Assembly (NCBI GenBank): GCA_019636275.1
Contig: JAHBXY010000013.1
Location: 28,561-92,560, forward strand
Direction of reading: 5' to 3'
Source: Planctomycetota bacterium
Lineage (GTDB): Bacteria > Planctomycetota > J058
DNA length: 64,000 bases
The position numbers and the translations under genes are program-made. Shown piece after piece: positions 46,554 to 54,969 of this stretch (position 1 is the first letter of the stretch; each line of letters begins with the position of its first letter). The notes under the pieces are model-generated. The model had not been told where the DNA came from. It saw nothing but the letters and a program-made list of their open reading frames with translations, and made no database searches.

Positions 46554-47561
46554 CTACCAGAACTTCCACCAGGGCTTCGTGACCTCGAAGGCGGTCGGCG
46601 CGCTGGTGCCGTCCTGGGTGGTCACGGTCACGGGGGCCTGGCCGGTCTTGATCGCGGGGACCCAGGACCAGATCGTCGTGCGCGAGATGGGCAGGTGCAG
46701 GGCCTTCGTCCCGCGGTAGCGCACGGTGTTGAAGCCGCCGTCGAGGGGCCCCATGAAGCGCTGGCCGTGGACCTTCACCAGGGCGAGGGCGTTGTCCTTG
46801 CGGTCGCCGAGGCGCTCGATCTCGGGCCGGACCGGGTCGATCGCCTTGTGGTCGGGCTTGCGGGAGGCCGCGGGGGAGACCCGGCCCTCGAAGACGACGT
46901 CGCGCATGTAGGCGTACTTGCGGGGGTTGACCCGCAGGAGCTCGGCCGGGGCGAGCCAGTAGAACTCGACCGACTCCGCGAAGTCCTCGCGGTCGTTGGT
47001 GCGCGCGTAGTCGCTCACGAAGCCGTTCCAGCTGTGCATGCCGTAGGTGATCGCGGAGGTCCAGGAGATCGACGTCCAGCCGGGCGTCCCCAGGGTCACC
47101 GCCTGGATGCGGCTCATGAGCGGGCCGTGGCCGATCACCGCGTACTGCGTGGCGTGGCCGAGCTCGTGGATCACGGTGGCGTAGACGCGGTTCACGTCGG
47201 GCGTCTCGCCGAAGAGCGAGTCGCCGTAGGAGATGAACCCCTGCTCGATGACCGTCGTGGCCGACGCGGTGGGGCGCGGACGCCCGTCCCGGCCGATCGG
47301 GCGCACGTCGCGGTAGAAGCGGCGCACGTCGACCGAGGCCACCTTGCGCAGGAGGACCGCCGGCAGCCTGTTCATGGACTGACGCACCGCGTCGACCTCG
47401 GCCGCCGACCAGCGGGCGTCGCGGTGGAGGAGGTCGAACGACAGGCCGTCGCGCGACCAGCGCCAACCGTTCGTGATCGGGGTGAGCGAACCGGTGCCCT
47501 GGGCCAGGACCGGCGGGGCCAACGTCACGAGCGCGATCAGCGCGAGTACGGCATGCCGCAT
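46554..47561 (-). CDS. Secreted zincin metallopeptidase (lethal-factor-like group)
   Basis: The 335-residue protein has a signal peptide 1-21 (ending VLAQG). The zinc site is HELGH at 132-136 in ATVIHELGHATQY. About 55 residues later, EDFAESVEF at 192-200 supplies the probable third ligand, the arrangement seen in the anthrax lethal-factor-like (ATLF) zincins. The C-terminal quarter contains AVTVTTQDGTSAPTAFEV, which may form a small beta domain, and ends KPWWKFW. A role in processing surface or secreted proteins is plausible. ATG 47561 begins the signal peptide. An in-frame ATG 10 codons earlier is less likely. Confidence 0.78.
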   Translation of the reverse strand: MRHAVLALIALVTLAPPVLAQGTGSLTPITNGWRWSRDGLSFDLLHRDARWSAAEVDAVRQSMNRLPAVLLRKVASVDVRRFYRDVRPIGRDGRPRPTASATTVIEQGFISYGDSLFGETPDVNRVYATVIHELGHATQYAVIGHGPLMSRIQAVTLGTPGWTSISWTSAITYGMHSWNGFVSDYARTNDREDFAESVEFYWLAPAELLRVNPRKYAYMRDVVFEGRVSPAASRKPDHKAIDPVRPEIERLGDRKDNALALVKVHGQRFMGPLDGGFNTVRYRGTKALHLPISRTTIWSWVPAIKTGQAPVTVTTQDGTSAPTAFEVTKPWWKFW

Positions 47562-47706
47562 GCGACTTCCCTCCGCCCAGCGACAGAACACCTGTCACGC
47601 CACGGCGTAAGTCCAAGGTGAATGGGAAGTGGCCCTTTCACGTCCGTTTCAGTGCAACGGTTCAGCCCCGAGGTCCGGGGGGCCGATGACCCCCATGGAG
47701 GCGCCC

Positions 47707-47925
47707 ATGCGACCCCTGCTCCTGCTGGCCTGCCTCGCTTTCCTCGGTCCCGTCGGCTGCGTCCAGGCGCCGCCCCGGCCGGCTCCCGTCAGTCAGGCCC
47801 ACACGGACGTGCCCGCGGGCGCGACCCACGGCACCGTCGCCGCGTCGGCCGAGCGGAGCGAGGGGCTGACCCTGCGCACGGCGGCGAGCGGCTGGGGTCA
47901 GCGGCAGCGCGACCTGGCGCGGTAG
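47707..47925 (+). CDS. Very small lipoprotein
   Basis: The 72-residue protein has a lipobox PVGC (Cys18) after the hydrophobic MRPLLLLACLAFLG. The mature peptide of about 55 residues is Pro/Ala-rich, then polar (SAERSEGLTLRTAASGWG), ending RQRDLAR. No family is known. ATG 47707 has GGAGG six bases upstream, which decides it over in-frame ATGs at 47629 and 47686. It is divergent from the zincin gene, with about 145 bases between starts. A 69-bp tandem repeat follows its stop. Confidence 0.6.
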   Translation: MRPLLLLACLAFLGPVGCVQAPPRPAPVSQAHTDVPAGATHGTVAASAERSEGLTLRTAASGWGQRQRDLAR

Positions 47926-47926
47926 T

Positions 47927-48096
47927 ACTCTTCTCCGGGGTTCCGCAGGCCACGCGCACGCGCGGGCGCCGAGGACACCCGGCGCCTGCACGATTACTCT
48001 TCTCCAGGGGTCCGCAGTCCACGCGCACGCGCGGGCGCCGAGGACACCAGGCGCCTGTACGACGTCGACCCGCCGGCGCCCGCGCGTGCGCGTGGA
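47927..48096 (+). repeat. 69-bp tandem repeat with inverted end
   Basis: Two 69-bp direct units (47927-47995, 47996-48064) share ACTCTTCTCC, CCACGCGCACGCGCGGGCGC and CGAGGACACC. Directly after them, about 48072-48096, the CCACGCGCACGCGCGGGCGCC word recurs in inverted orientation, so the second unit and the end can form a long hairpin. It lies between convergent genes, where it could block readthrough. Confidence 0.75.
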
Positions 48097-48138
48097 ACAA
48101 GGCTGGGCGGGCCCGCGGCCGAGGCGCTCCTCGCGCGG

Positions 48139-49104
48139 TCACAGGTCCGACGCGAGCGCCTCGATCCGAGCGCGGAGAGCCGGGGCGTCACCGAGCGGGT
48201 CGAGCTTCAGCCGCTCACAGGCGCCGCGCAGTTGATTCGGCGTGAGGTGCGCGAGCACGTCCGTCAGCGGTGGGGTGTCCGCCTGCAGCGCGTCGCGCAG
48301 GCGGTCGACCGGGAGGCGCGCCGGCTGAGGCCCGAGGTCGACCGCGGCGGCCTGGCCGAGGTCGATGAGCACGCGCTTGTTCAGGCCCGCCAAGATGAGC
48401 GCGAGGACCTCTCGGGCACCCCCTGGCGCCCGGGGCGTTGGCCGCGCCGGCGGTTCGAGCGCGGACCGGACCTCCCACGCGCCGACACCCGCCGCCACGA
48501 TGGCCCGCTGGACCTGGAGCGCGGTGAGCGTCCCGGGCGCCGGTCCCAGGTCGACCCCGCAGCGCGCGGCCACCTCGAGGAGCGCCTCGCGGTCCAGCGG
48601 CGCAAGCAGCCCGACGACCGTCGACGGGGGCGCGACCGGTGCGTCCGCCCGGACCGGCCCGGGCGGCTCGTCGGCGGGCGCGGCGGCAGCGACGCGCAGG
48701 GCGGCCGCGGCCTCCTCCACCAGGAACGTGGCGAGCGCCGGCGAGCCCTCGTCGGGATCGGCGTGGGACGAGAGCGCCCACAGGCGGTCGACGAGGCCCG
48801 GTGTGCGCACGAACGCCTGACCCGCGCGGAAGGCGGCCAAAGCGCCCTCCAGGCGCGTGCGGTGCTCCGCCGGGACGAGGCCGCGCGTCAGCGCCGCCTC
48901 GCACAGGCGCGCCTCGTCGGCGGGGTCGACGCGCACCAGGTCGGACGGATGCAGCCAGACCGCGCGCGCGCCGACCTCGACCTGCGCGCTCAGGAGCGCG
49001 TCGTCCTCGGCGGCGAACTGCCCATCGATGACCTTGCCGACGCCGCGGAGCGACGGGTCGTCGCCGGCGAGCAGGACCCAGTCGCCGGTCTCGAGGCGCC
49101 GCAT
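48139..49104 (-). CDS. Unknown GDWV-family protein, paralogue 2
   Basis: The 321-residue protein is homologous to the protein at 42501. The N-terminal domain is GDWVLLAGDDPSLRGVGKVIDG, WLHPSDLVRVDPADEA, then RTPGLVDRLWALSSHADPDEGS. The C-terminal part has one clear and one weaker helical module, the last ending LTPNQLRGACERLKL and GDAPALRARIEAL, similar to SAP-like folds. It is shorter because one QLRxAC helix and the Pro-rich linker are missing. It starts 8 bases after the CoA-transferase B subunit, at the end of a metabolic operon. Paralogue 1 leads another metabolic operon. No enzyme motif is visible. Confidence 0.68.
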   Translation of the reverse strand: MRRLETGDWVLLAGDDPSLRGVGKVIDGQFAAEDDALLSAQVEVGARAVWLHPSDLVRVDPADEARLCEAALTRGLVPAEHRTRLEGALAAFRAGQAFVRTPGLVDRLWALSSHADPDEGSPALATFLVEEAAAALRVAAAAPADEPPGPVRADAPVAPPSTVVGLLAPLDREALLEVAARCGVDLGPAPGTLTALQVQRAIVAAGVGAWEVRSALEPPARPTPRAPGGAREVLALILAGLNKRVLIDLGQAAAVDLGPQPARLPVDRLRDALQADTPPLTDVLAHLTPNQLRGACERLKLDPLGDAPALRARIEALASDL

Positions 49105-49112
49105 CGAGCGCG

Positions 49113-49805
49113 CTACGCGGGCATGGTCCCGACGCCGTCCGGCGGGAGCTGGAGCTTCGTCGCCGTCTTCTCCTGCACCTCCTCGACGGTCACGCCAGGC
49201 GCCGTCTCGCGCAGGAGGAGCCCCTTGCCGCCGGGCAGGACGTCGATCCAGGCCAGCTCGGTGCAGATGTGGTGCACGCAGCGGACGCCGGTGAGCGGGA
49301 GCGTGCAGCGGTCGAGGATCTTCGGCTCGCCGCGGGCGGTGTGGTTCATGGTCACGATCACGCGCCGGGCGCCGGCGACGAGGTCCATGGCGCCGCCCAT
49401 GCCCTTGACCATCTTCCCGGGCACCTTCCAGTTGGCCAGGTTGCCCTCGCGGTCGACCTCGAGCGCGCCGAGGATCGACAGGTCCATGTGGCCGCCGCGG
49501 ATCATGGCGAACGAGTCGGCGCTGGAGAAGAAGCTCGAGCCCGGCAGGGTCGTGACCGTCTGCTTGCCGGCGTTGATCAGGTCGGCGTCGACCTCGTCCT
49601 CGCGCGGGAAGGGGCCGATCCCCAGGAGGCCGTTCTCGCTCTGCAGGACGACCTCGATCCCCGACGGGATGTAGTTGGCGACGAGGGTGGGGATCCCGAT
49701 CCCCAGGTTCACGTAGAACCCGTCCTTCAGCTCGAGCGCCACGCGCCGGGCGATCCGCTCGCGCAGGGCGCGCTCGTCGGTCGACTTGTCGGTCTCGCGC
49801 GCCAT
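49113..49805 (-). CDS. scoB: 3-oxoacid CoA-transferase subunit B
   Basis: The 230-residue subunit carries the catalytic Glu57 in [14 protein letters not shown], which forms the acyl-glutamyl and glutamyl-CoA intermediates. [14 protein letters not shown] and [15 protein letters not shown] are typical. It exchanges CoA between succinyl-CoA and acetoacetate or a related 3-oxoacid, together with subunit A encoded three bases upstream. Which acids are used cannot be read from sequence. It belongs to a five-gene run: GST, B12-binding protein, subunits A and B, GDWV-family protein. Confidence 0.93.
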   Translation of the reverse strand: MARETDKSTDERALRERIARRVALELKDGFYVNLGIGIPTLVANYIPSGIEVVLQSENGLLGIGPFPREDEVDADLINAGKQTVTTLPGSSFFSSADSFAMIRGGHMDLSILGALEVDREGNLANWKVPGKMVKGMGGAMDLVAGARRVIVTMNHTARGEPKILDRCTLPLTGVRCVHHICTELAWIDVLPGGKGLLLRETAPGVTVEEVQEKTATKLQLPPDGVGTMPA

Positions 49806-49808
49806 GGC

Positions 49809-50501
49809 CTACGCCTTCCTCGTCGTGCGCTGCTCGATCCGCTTCTCCTGGCGGGCCACGACGACCCGGTCGACATAGACCCCGGGCGTGTGGACCAGGT
49901 CGGGGTCGAGCGCGCCGGGCTCGACGAGCTCCTCGACCTCGGCGATCGTCACCCGGGCCGCCGTGGCCATCATGGGGTTGAAGTTCCGGGCCGTCTTGCG
50001 GAACACGAGGTTGCCCGAGCGGTCGGCCTTCCAGGCGCGCACGAGGGCGAAGTCGGCCCGGAGCCCCTGCTCGAGCAGGCACGGGCGCCCGTCGAACCAG
50101 CGCACCTCCTTGCCCTGCGCCACCTCGGTGCCGTAGCCGGTCGGCGTGAAGAAGGCGGGGATCCCGGCCCCGCCGGCGCGGATGCGCTCGGCGAGCGTCC
50201 CCTGCGGCACGAGCTCGACCTCGAGCTCGCCCGAGAGGCACTGCCGCTCGAACTCCTTGTTCTCCCCCACGTAGGAGGAGATCATCTTCTTCACCTGGCG
50301 CGTCTGGAGGAGGAGCCCGATCCCCCAGTCGTCGACGCCCGCGTTGTTCGAGATGCAGGTGAGGTCCTTCACCCCCTTCTCGCGCAGCGCCAGGATCAGG
50401 TGCTCCGGGATCCCGCAGAGCCCGAAGCCGCCGAGCATGAGCGTGGCCCCGTCGCCCACGTCGGCCAGGGCCTCCATGGGGGTGCCGACGACCTTGTTCA
50501 C
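49809..50501 (-). CDS. scoA: 3-oxoacid CoA-transferase subunit A
   Basis: The 230-residue subunit has the [18 protein letters not shown] segment (GGFGxCGxPE motif of CoA-transferase I alpha chains), then [16 protein letters not shown] and a [13 protein letters not shown] stretch. It forms the heteromer with subunit B. GTG 50501 overlaps the B12-binding protein stop (GTGA), so the B12 protein and the transferase are translationally coupled. This supports a joint role in acyl-CoA conversion. Confidence 0.93.
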   Translation of the reverse strand: MNKVVGTPMEALADVGDGATLMLGGFGLCGIPEHLILALREKGVKDLTCISNNAGVDDWGIGLLLQTRQVKKMISSYVGENKEFERQCLSGELEVELVPQGTLAERIRAGGAGIPAFFTPTGYGTEVAQGKEVRWFDGRPCLLEQGLRADFALVRAWKADRSGNLVFRKTARNFNPMMATAARVTIAEVEELVEPGALDPDLVHTPGVYVDRVVVARQEKRIEQRTTRKA

Positions 50502-50932
50502 GTGTCCCCCTCGCGGCCGCGCCGGCGCGCGACCTCCTCGCGGATGTAGGTGACCATGTCGTCGATCGGCGCCTCGCCGGGGCGGAACAGGCGGCCGACG
50601 CCCAGGACCTCCAGGGCGGCCTTGTCCTCGTCGGGGATGATCCCGCCGCCGGTCAGCAGGACGTTCGTGGCCCCCTTCTCGCGCAGGAGCTCGAGCACCC
50701 GCGGGAAGAGGGTCATGTGGGCGGCCGAGAGGACCGACAGGCCGACCACGTCGACGTCCTCCTGCACGGCCGCCTCGACGACGGCCTCGGGGGTCTGGTG
50801 GAGGCCGGTGTAGATGACCTCCATGCCCGCCTCCTGGAAGGCGCGGGCGATGACCCGCACCCCGCGGTCGTGGCCGTCGAGGCCGCACTTGGCGACCAGG
50901 ACCCGGATCTTGCGCTCGTTCGCGTCAGTCAT
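50498..50932 (-). CDS. Methylmalonyl-CoA mutase small (B12-binding) subunit or cobalamin-binding protein
   Basis: This 144-residue stand-alone cobalamin-binding domain has the DGHDRG motif (Asp19, His21, Gly24), in which His replaces the lower axial ligand of B12. LSVLSAAHM and [10 protein letters not shown] are the other cofactor-contact loops. Its length and sequence fit the C-terminal/small subunit of methylmalonyl-CoA (or related acyl-CoA) mutase. The large catalytic subunit is not in the window. Coupling to a CoA transferase by GTGA overlap suggests work on branched acyl-CoA esters. Confidence 0.88.
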   Translation of the reverse strand: MTDANERKIRVLVAKCGLDGHDRGVRVIARAFQEAGMEVIYTGLHQTPEAVVEAAVQEDVDVVGLSVLSAAHMTLFPRVLELLREKGATNVLLTGGGIIPDEDKAALEVLGVGRLFRPGEAPIDDMVTYIREEVARRRGREGDT

Positions 50933-50967
50933 CGCAGGCGGGTTCTAGCACGAAGGCCCGGGGGGCG

Positions 50968-51591
50968 TCACCGGTCCCACTGCATGACGCGCTCGACCCA
51001 GGCCCGGGTGCGCGGGTAGGTGGGCGGCAGGCGCAGGTGCTCGGCGAAGAACGCCTGGATGGGCCCGGCCGGGGCCTGGAGCAGGCCGTAGTAGACCGTC
51101 GGCGCGCAGGTCAGGTCGGCGGCCGTGGGCGCGCCGCCCACGAGCCACTCGCCCTGCTCCAGGGCGGCCTCGAGCTTCAGCGCCGCCTGGGCGAGCTGCA
51201 CGTTGGCGAGGCGGAGCGCCGCCGCCTCCGGCGGTGCGCCGGAGAAGAGCTGGTTGAAGACGGTCCCCACGGCGAGCTGGAGCTCCGCGCGGTTGAACAG
51301 CTCCCAGCGCTCGATCTCCTGATGCACGTCGCGGTCGGCGGCGTAGAGGCGCGGGGCCGCGGGCCAGTTGGCGTCCACGTAGCGGAGGATCGCGTAGGAG
51401 TCGTAGATCACCCGGTCACCGTGCGTGAGCACGGGGAGGAGCGGCTGCCCCGACAGCTTCACGGCCACGCTGCGGTCGGCCGGGTCGCAGTCCACGCGCC
51501 GGTGCGGGACGGACTTGAAGGCCAGCGCGAGGCGCGCCTTGATACTGTTGGGTGAAGGCCCCAGTTGATAGAGGGTGACCTCGTCGCTCAT
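50968..51591 (-). CDS. Glutathione S-transferase family protein
   Basis: The 207-residue protein has an N-terminal thioredoxin-fold domain (TLYQLGPSPNSIKARLAL, PVLTHGDRVIYDSYAILRYVD with the SYAI glutathione-contact segment). The helical C-terminal domain contains WLVGGAPTAADLTCAPTVYY, the usual GxxxxxAD N-capping motif. Ser14 or Tyr7 could activate glutathione or another thiol. The substrate is unknown. The start codon overlaps, on the opposite strand, the ATG proposed for the next gene, so the two units diverge from a point with no spacer. That makes either start uncertain by a few codons. Confidence 0.85.
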   Translation of the reverse strand: MSDEVTLYQLGPSPNSIKARLALAFKSVPHRRVDCDPADRSVAVKLSGQPLLPVLTHGDRVIYDSYAILRYVDANWPAAPRLYAADRDVHQEIERWELFNRAELQLAVGTVFNQLFSGAPPEAAALRLANVQLAQAALKLEAALEQGEWLVGGAPTAADLTCAPTVYYGLLQAPAGPIQAFFAEHLRLPPTYPRTRAWVERVMQWDR

Positions 51592-52621
51592 GCTGCGCTC
51601 CTCGACCGGAACTTCGGCCTGGACCTCGACCTGGCCTTCGACCCGCGGGCGGTCGCCTGCGCCGGCCGGTGGGCCGTCCGGCCGCCGTTCTACCAGCCGG
51701 GCGCTCCTCGCGGGGGTGGCCCTGGCCGCCTGCGCGGCCGCCGCTGCGGCGCAGGACCGGGACGGTGACCTCCGGGTCGCGCGCCGGGAGGGGACGGCGC
51801 GGCAGCAGGTGTTCGGCAACGTCCTCTCGCGCACGGTCGGCCTGCGCCTGGTCGGGGTGCAGGCGGTGCTCCACCGCGCGCGCTGGAAGGGTCGCACCTT
51901 CGAGGGCACCGGGCCCTGCGTCGAGCTGGACGGCGTCGAGGTGACGCGCCTCCTCTTCGATCGGCCGCTCGACGCGCTCGAGTACCTGGTCCACGTCGCG
52001 CGGCCCGGCCGGACGCCGCTCGTCGCCGACGCGCGCGGGCGGCAGCTCGTGATGGTCTCGGGGCGGCGCCTCCTCTCGCCCGAGCGGGCGGCGCGCGTCC
52101 TGACCGCCGCCTGGGCGGACGAGGTGCTCGACGCGCCGGAGCGGCCGGTCGAGGCGCTGCGGGTCGCCTCGCCGCCGCTCGACGAGGCGGCGGCGGCCGG
52201 CGTGGCCTTCGACGCGGCGCTGCTCCTGGGACGCGGCGACACGCCGGCCTGGACGCACACGCTGGAGAAGCTGCGCGTGGCGCGGCTCTACGCCGGCGAG
52301 GGGGCGACGGACGGGCGGGTGGTGCGCTTCGTCTCCACGAACCACTTCACGTTCGAGCCCGCCGGCGGCGGCTTCTCCGAGGTCGCCATGACGCGACACG
52401 CGGCCGTCGACCTCGTCGGGCGCGCACCTGACCGCTGCCGGTCGCTCGCCATATGGGGGCGCGACCTGCTCGAGATCCTGGCGGCCGAGGGAGAGCCGGA
52501 GGAGACCCCACGTCGCCGTATGCTCGCGGTCCTGCAGGAGGTCCTGGCCCCACCGGGTGAGGCGCCCCCCACCCCTGCCGACGAGCTCGGGGCGCCGTCC
52601 CGGCCCGACGACCCGCGCTGA
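51590..52621 (+). CDS. Exported protein of unknown function
   Basis: This protein has up to 343 residues. A hydrophobic Ala-rich segment at about 38-55 (ALLAGVALAACAAAAAA) ending in AQD looks like a signal peptide, with an unusually long leader if ATG 51590 is used. The mature part is mixed alpha/beta, with RTVGLRLVGVQAVLHRARWKG, VELDGVEVTRLLFDRP and RFVSTNHFTFEPAGGGF, and a Pro-rich tail. No family was recognised. Codon use and charge pattern support coding from about 51720 onward. The true start may be an internal GTG. It precedes a Ser/Thr kinase gene by about 160 bases and could be functionally linked (weak inference). Confidence 0.6.
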   Translation: MLRSSTGTSAWTSTWPSTRGRSPAPAGGPSGRRSTSRALLAGVALAACAAAAAAQDRDGDLRVARREGTARQQVFGNVLSRTVGLRLVGVQAVLHRARWKGRTFEGTGPCVELDGVEVTRLLFDRPLDALEYLVHVARPGRTPLVADARGRQLVMVSGRRLLSPERAARVLTAAWADEVLDAPERPVEALRVASPPLDEAAAAGVAFDAALLLGRGDTPAWTHTLEKLRVARLYAGEGATDGRVVRFVSTNHFTFEPAGGGFSEVAMTRHAAVDLVGRAPDRCRSLAIWGRDLLEILAAEGEPEETPRRRMLAVLQEVLAPPGEAPPTPADELGAPSRPDDPR

Positions 52622-52710
52622 CGCTGCGGCCTCGAGCGCGCCCTCGCGCGCGCCCGGGCTGGCAACGCGCGCCCTCGGAGCTGGTGAGCCTGTTCGCCCT
52701 CCGGTCGCCG

Positions 52711-52732
52711 CGCCCTGGGGTGCCCCAGGGCG
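52711..52732. terminator. Perfect 10-bp hairpin
   Basis: CGCCCTGGGG-TG-CCCCAGGGCG forms a perfect stem with a 2-nt loop, 90 bases after the preceding stop codon and 52 bases before the kinase start. A second stem, TGCCCG at 52747-52752 with CGGGCA at 52779-52784, includes the A of the kinase ATG. One or both could end the upstream message or limit kinase translation. Confidence 0.45.
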
Positions 52733-52783
52733 GGGCATGGCTGGCCTGCCCGCCCCGCCCACGGCTATGGTGGGGCAACGGGC

Positions 52784-54403
52784 ATGCTCCGCTTCGAAGA
52801 CCTGATGGCGGCGCGGATCCTCGACCGGCAGGTGCCGGACAAGCGCGCCCCCATTCTCGACGCGGTGGGTCGCCTCCGCTCGTCCCACTCGCCCAAGAGC
52901 CTCCTCGCCAGCCTCGTCGAGGGCGAGGTCCTGACCATGGATCAGGCCCGCTGGGTTCACGCCCAGGTGGAGCGCTACAAGCGCAGCCGCAGCGTCGCCG
53001 TCTACGGACACCTGCTGGCTCGGGAGGGGCTGCCCGCGGACCGCGTGCGCCGCCTGGTCGAGCAGGTCGGTCCGGACGCCGACCTCAACGGCCTGGGCGA
53101 CGCGGTCGTCGCCGCCGGGCAGCTCACGCCGCAACGCGAGCAGCAGCTCCGGTTCCAGGCGCGCCTGGCCGCCGACCGCGACCAGGCCAGCCAGGTCCAG
53201 ACCTGGCTGGCGGCGCATCCGGCCACCGGGAGCGAGGAACAGACGCAGGTGGACCTGGTGGCGCCCCCGGTGGGCGCGCTGGCCGGCGCGCTCGGACCGC
53301 CCGACCCCGGCGGCAGCGGGGCGCTGCGCCTCCCGCCCGACCCCGGGGCCAGCGCCGTGCTGCGCCTGGGCGAGGTCGCCGCTGCCCTCGCCGGGCCGGC
53401 GCAGGAGGAGGCCCGGCGGATCGTCCGCGGGACGCTCTCGGACGCCGACGACGAGCTGCCGGGCCCGCAGTTCCGGATTCCCGAGTGGATCGACATGTCG
53501 GACCCGCGCACGGGCAAGCAGCTCGCCGGCTACCGGATCCTCGGTCGGGTCGGCGCCGGCGCGATGGGCACGGTCTACCTCGTCGACCGCCAGGACGACC
53601 CCACGCGGCCGGTCGCCCTCAAGCTCCTGCCGAGCGACGCGTCGTCGGACGCCAAGGGCCGCTTCAAGCGCGAGATCCTGGCCAACAGCTTCTTCTCCCA
53701 CCCGGGCGTGATCGAGATCCTCGACGCCGGCACGACCGAGCAGGGCCACGCCTTCATGGCCATGGAGTTCTTCGACGGCAGCGACCTCGCGGTGGTCCTC
53801 GATGCGGAGAAGCGCCTCCCGCCGCGGCGCGCCCTGCTCCTCGCCAGGCAGGTCCTCGAGGCGCTCGCCGCCTGTCACGCGGCCGGGGTCGTCCACCGCG
53901 ACATCAAGCCGGGGAACATCCTCGTCTCCCGCGACGGCGAGACGGCCAAGCTCATGGACTTCGGGATCGCGCTCGTGCGCGAGCTCGGCGAGTTCGAGGG
54001 GGCCGTCTTCCGCTCCATGGAGGGCGGCGTCACCGGCACCCCCGAGTTCATGTCGCCCGAGCAGGCCGGCGGCGACACCCTGGGCGAGGCCTCGGACCTC
54101 TACTCCCTCGGCTGCGTCCTCTACCTGATGCTCTCGGGCCGCCTCCCGTTCGAGTCGGAGAGCTCGCAGGGGTTCATCTCCTGCCACCTGCTCGAGGACC
54201 CGCTGCCGCTCGCGCGCGCCCACGCCGACGCCAAGGCGCTCCCGCGCGAGCTCCTCGACGTCGTCGACGCCCTCCTGCGCAAGGCCCCCGACGAGCGCCC
54301 GAAGGGGGCCGCGGCCGTCGTCGAGGTGATCGACCAGGTCCTCCCCCGGCTCCGCGACAAGACGGGCCGAGTCGGCCTCTGGGGCATGCTCTGGGGCCGC
54401 TGA
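52784..54403 (+). CDS. Serine/threonine protein kinase with unique N-terminal region
   Basis: The 539-residue protein has a soluble helical region of about 240 residues before the kinase. It contains KSLLASLVEGEVLTMDQARWV and two AGQLTPQREQQLRF/EGLPADRVRRL-like segments typical of planctomycete kinases. The kinase domain (about 248-515) has GAGAMGTVYLV, VALK (Lys near 277), HRDIKPGN near 371 and DFG near 391, then a GTPEFMSPEQAGG activation/P+1 region, so all catalytic residues are present. It lacks a transmembrane helix or PASTA repeats. A stem may cover its start codon. Dispersed repeats follow its stop. Confidence 0.92.
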   Translation: MLRFEDLMAARILDRQVPDKRAPILDAVGRLRSSHSPKSLLASLVEGEVLTMDQARWVHAQVERYKRSRSVAVYGHLLAREGLPADRVRRLVEQVGPDADLNGLGDAVVAAGQLTPQREQQLRFQARLAADRDQASQVQTWLAAHPATGSEEQTQVDLVAPPVGALAGALGPPDPGGSGALRLPPDPGASAVLRLGEVAAALAGPAQEEARRIVRGTLSDADDELPGPQFRIPEWIDMSDPRTGKQLAGYRILGRVGAGAMGTVYLVDRQDDPTRPVALKLLPSDASSDAKGRFKREILANSFFSHPGVIEILDAGTTEQGHAFMAMEFFDGSDLAVVLDAEKRLPPRRALLLARQVLEALAACHAAGVVHRDIKPGNILVSRDGETAKLMDFGIALVRELGEFEGAVFRSMEGGVTGTPEFMSPEQAGGDTLGEASDLYSLGCVLYLMLSGRLPFESESSQGFISCHLLEDPLPLARAHADAKALPRELLDVVDALLRKAPDERPKGAAAVVEVIDQVLPRLRDKTGRVGLWGMLWGR

Positions 54404-54900
54404 GGTGTGTTCGACGGCTGCGGCCGCGGATGCCGGGCGAGGGGGGGCGCGCGCGGGTCGTAGGATCCGGCGATCGAACGACCCGCGCGCGCTCCCCCCT
54501 CGCCTCGGCCTCCGCGCCCTCGCCTCGCTGGCTGCTCCGTCCCACCCGCAGCTGAACCCGCGGAGGTGTGATCGACGGCTGCGGCCGCGGATGCACACCA
54601 GGTCCGCTCGATCCCGTTCGAGAGCTGAGGCGTCGTGCTTCGCACGACGGGCGAGGCGGCGCGCGCGCGGGCTCGAAGTAGGTCGCTACGTCGTCGCCCG
54701 CGCGCCTCGCCGCCGCGGCTCAGCCTCGTCGCCCTCGCCTCGCGTGCTGCTCCGGTCGAGGCTGGTCACCAGCGAAAGGTGGTAGCGCCGATCTCTTCGG
54801 TGGGCTCTGACGTGAGACGTCGTGCGGAGCACGACGGGGCGAGGCGGCCTCGCCTCGCGCGATTCGCAGCCAGCCCCGAAGGCCTCGCGAAGCGTTCGCG
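54404..54900 (+). repeat. Dispersed 3'-end repeat array, short forms
   Basis: The first unit begins behind the kinase TGA. Its core and the arms 54437-54461 and 54478-54503 enclose only a 16-nt loop (AGGATCCGGCGATCGA), showing the element without the 133-nt insert. The second unit, from 54566, has the core, CTCGA/TCGAG mini-stem, hairpin 54631-54649 and the tail shared with 12362-12487. A third hairpin at 54818-54836 keeps the 8-bp stem but has loop GGA. No gene is supported in the 54404-54969 spacer. Confidence 0.83.
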
Positions 54901-54969
54901 CCGCTGGCGAGAGCGACGCGCGCAGGGTGCGAGTCACCGGCGACGGGGCCGAGGCGTCCCGACCGGCCT

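Noticed and set aside
46119..47615. Shared CGTAAGTCC word at 31278, 46119 and 47606 as a regulator site
   Set aside because: One instance overlaps a stop codon, flanks do not match, and positions relative to genes differ; chance is adequate.
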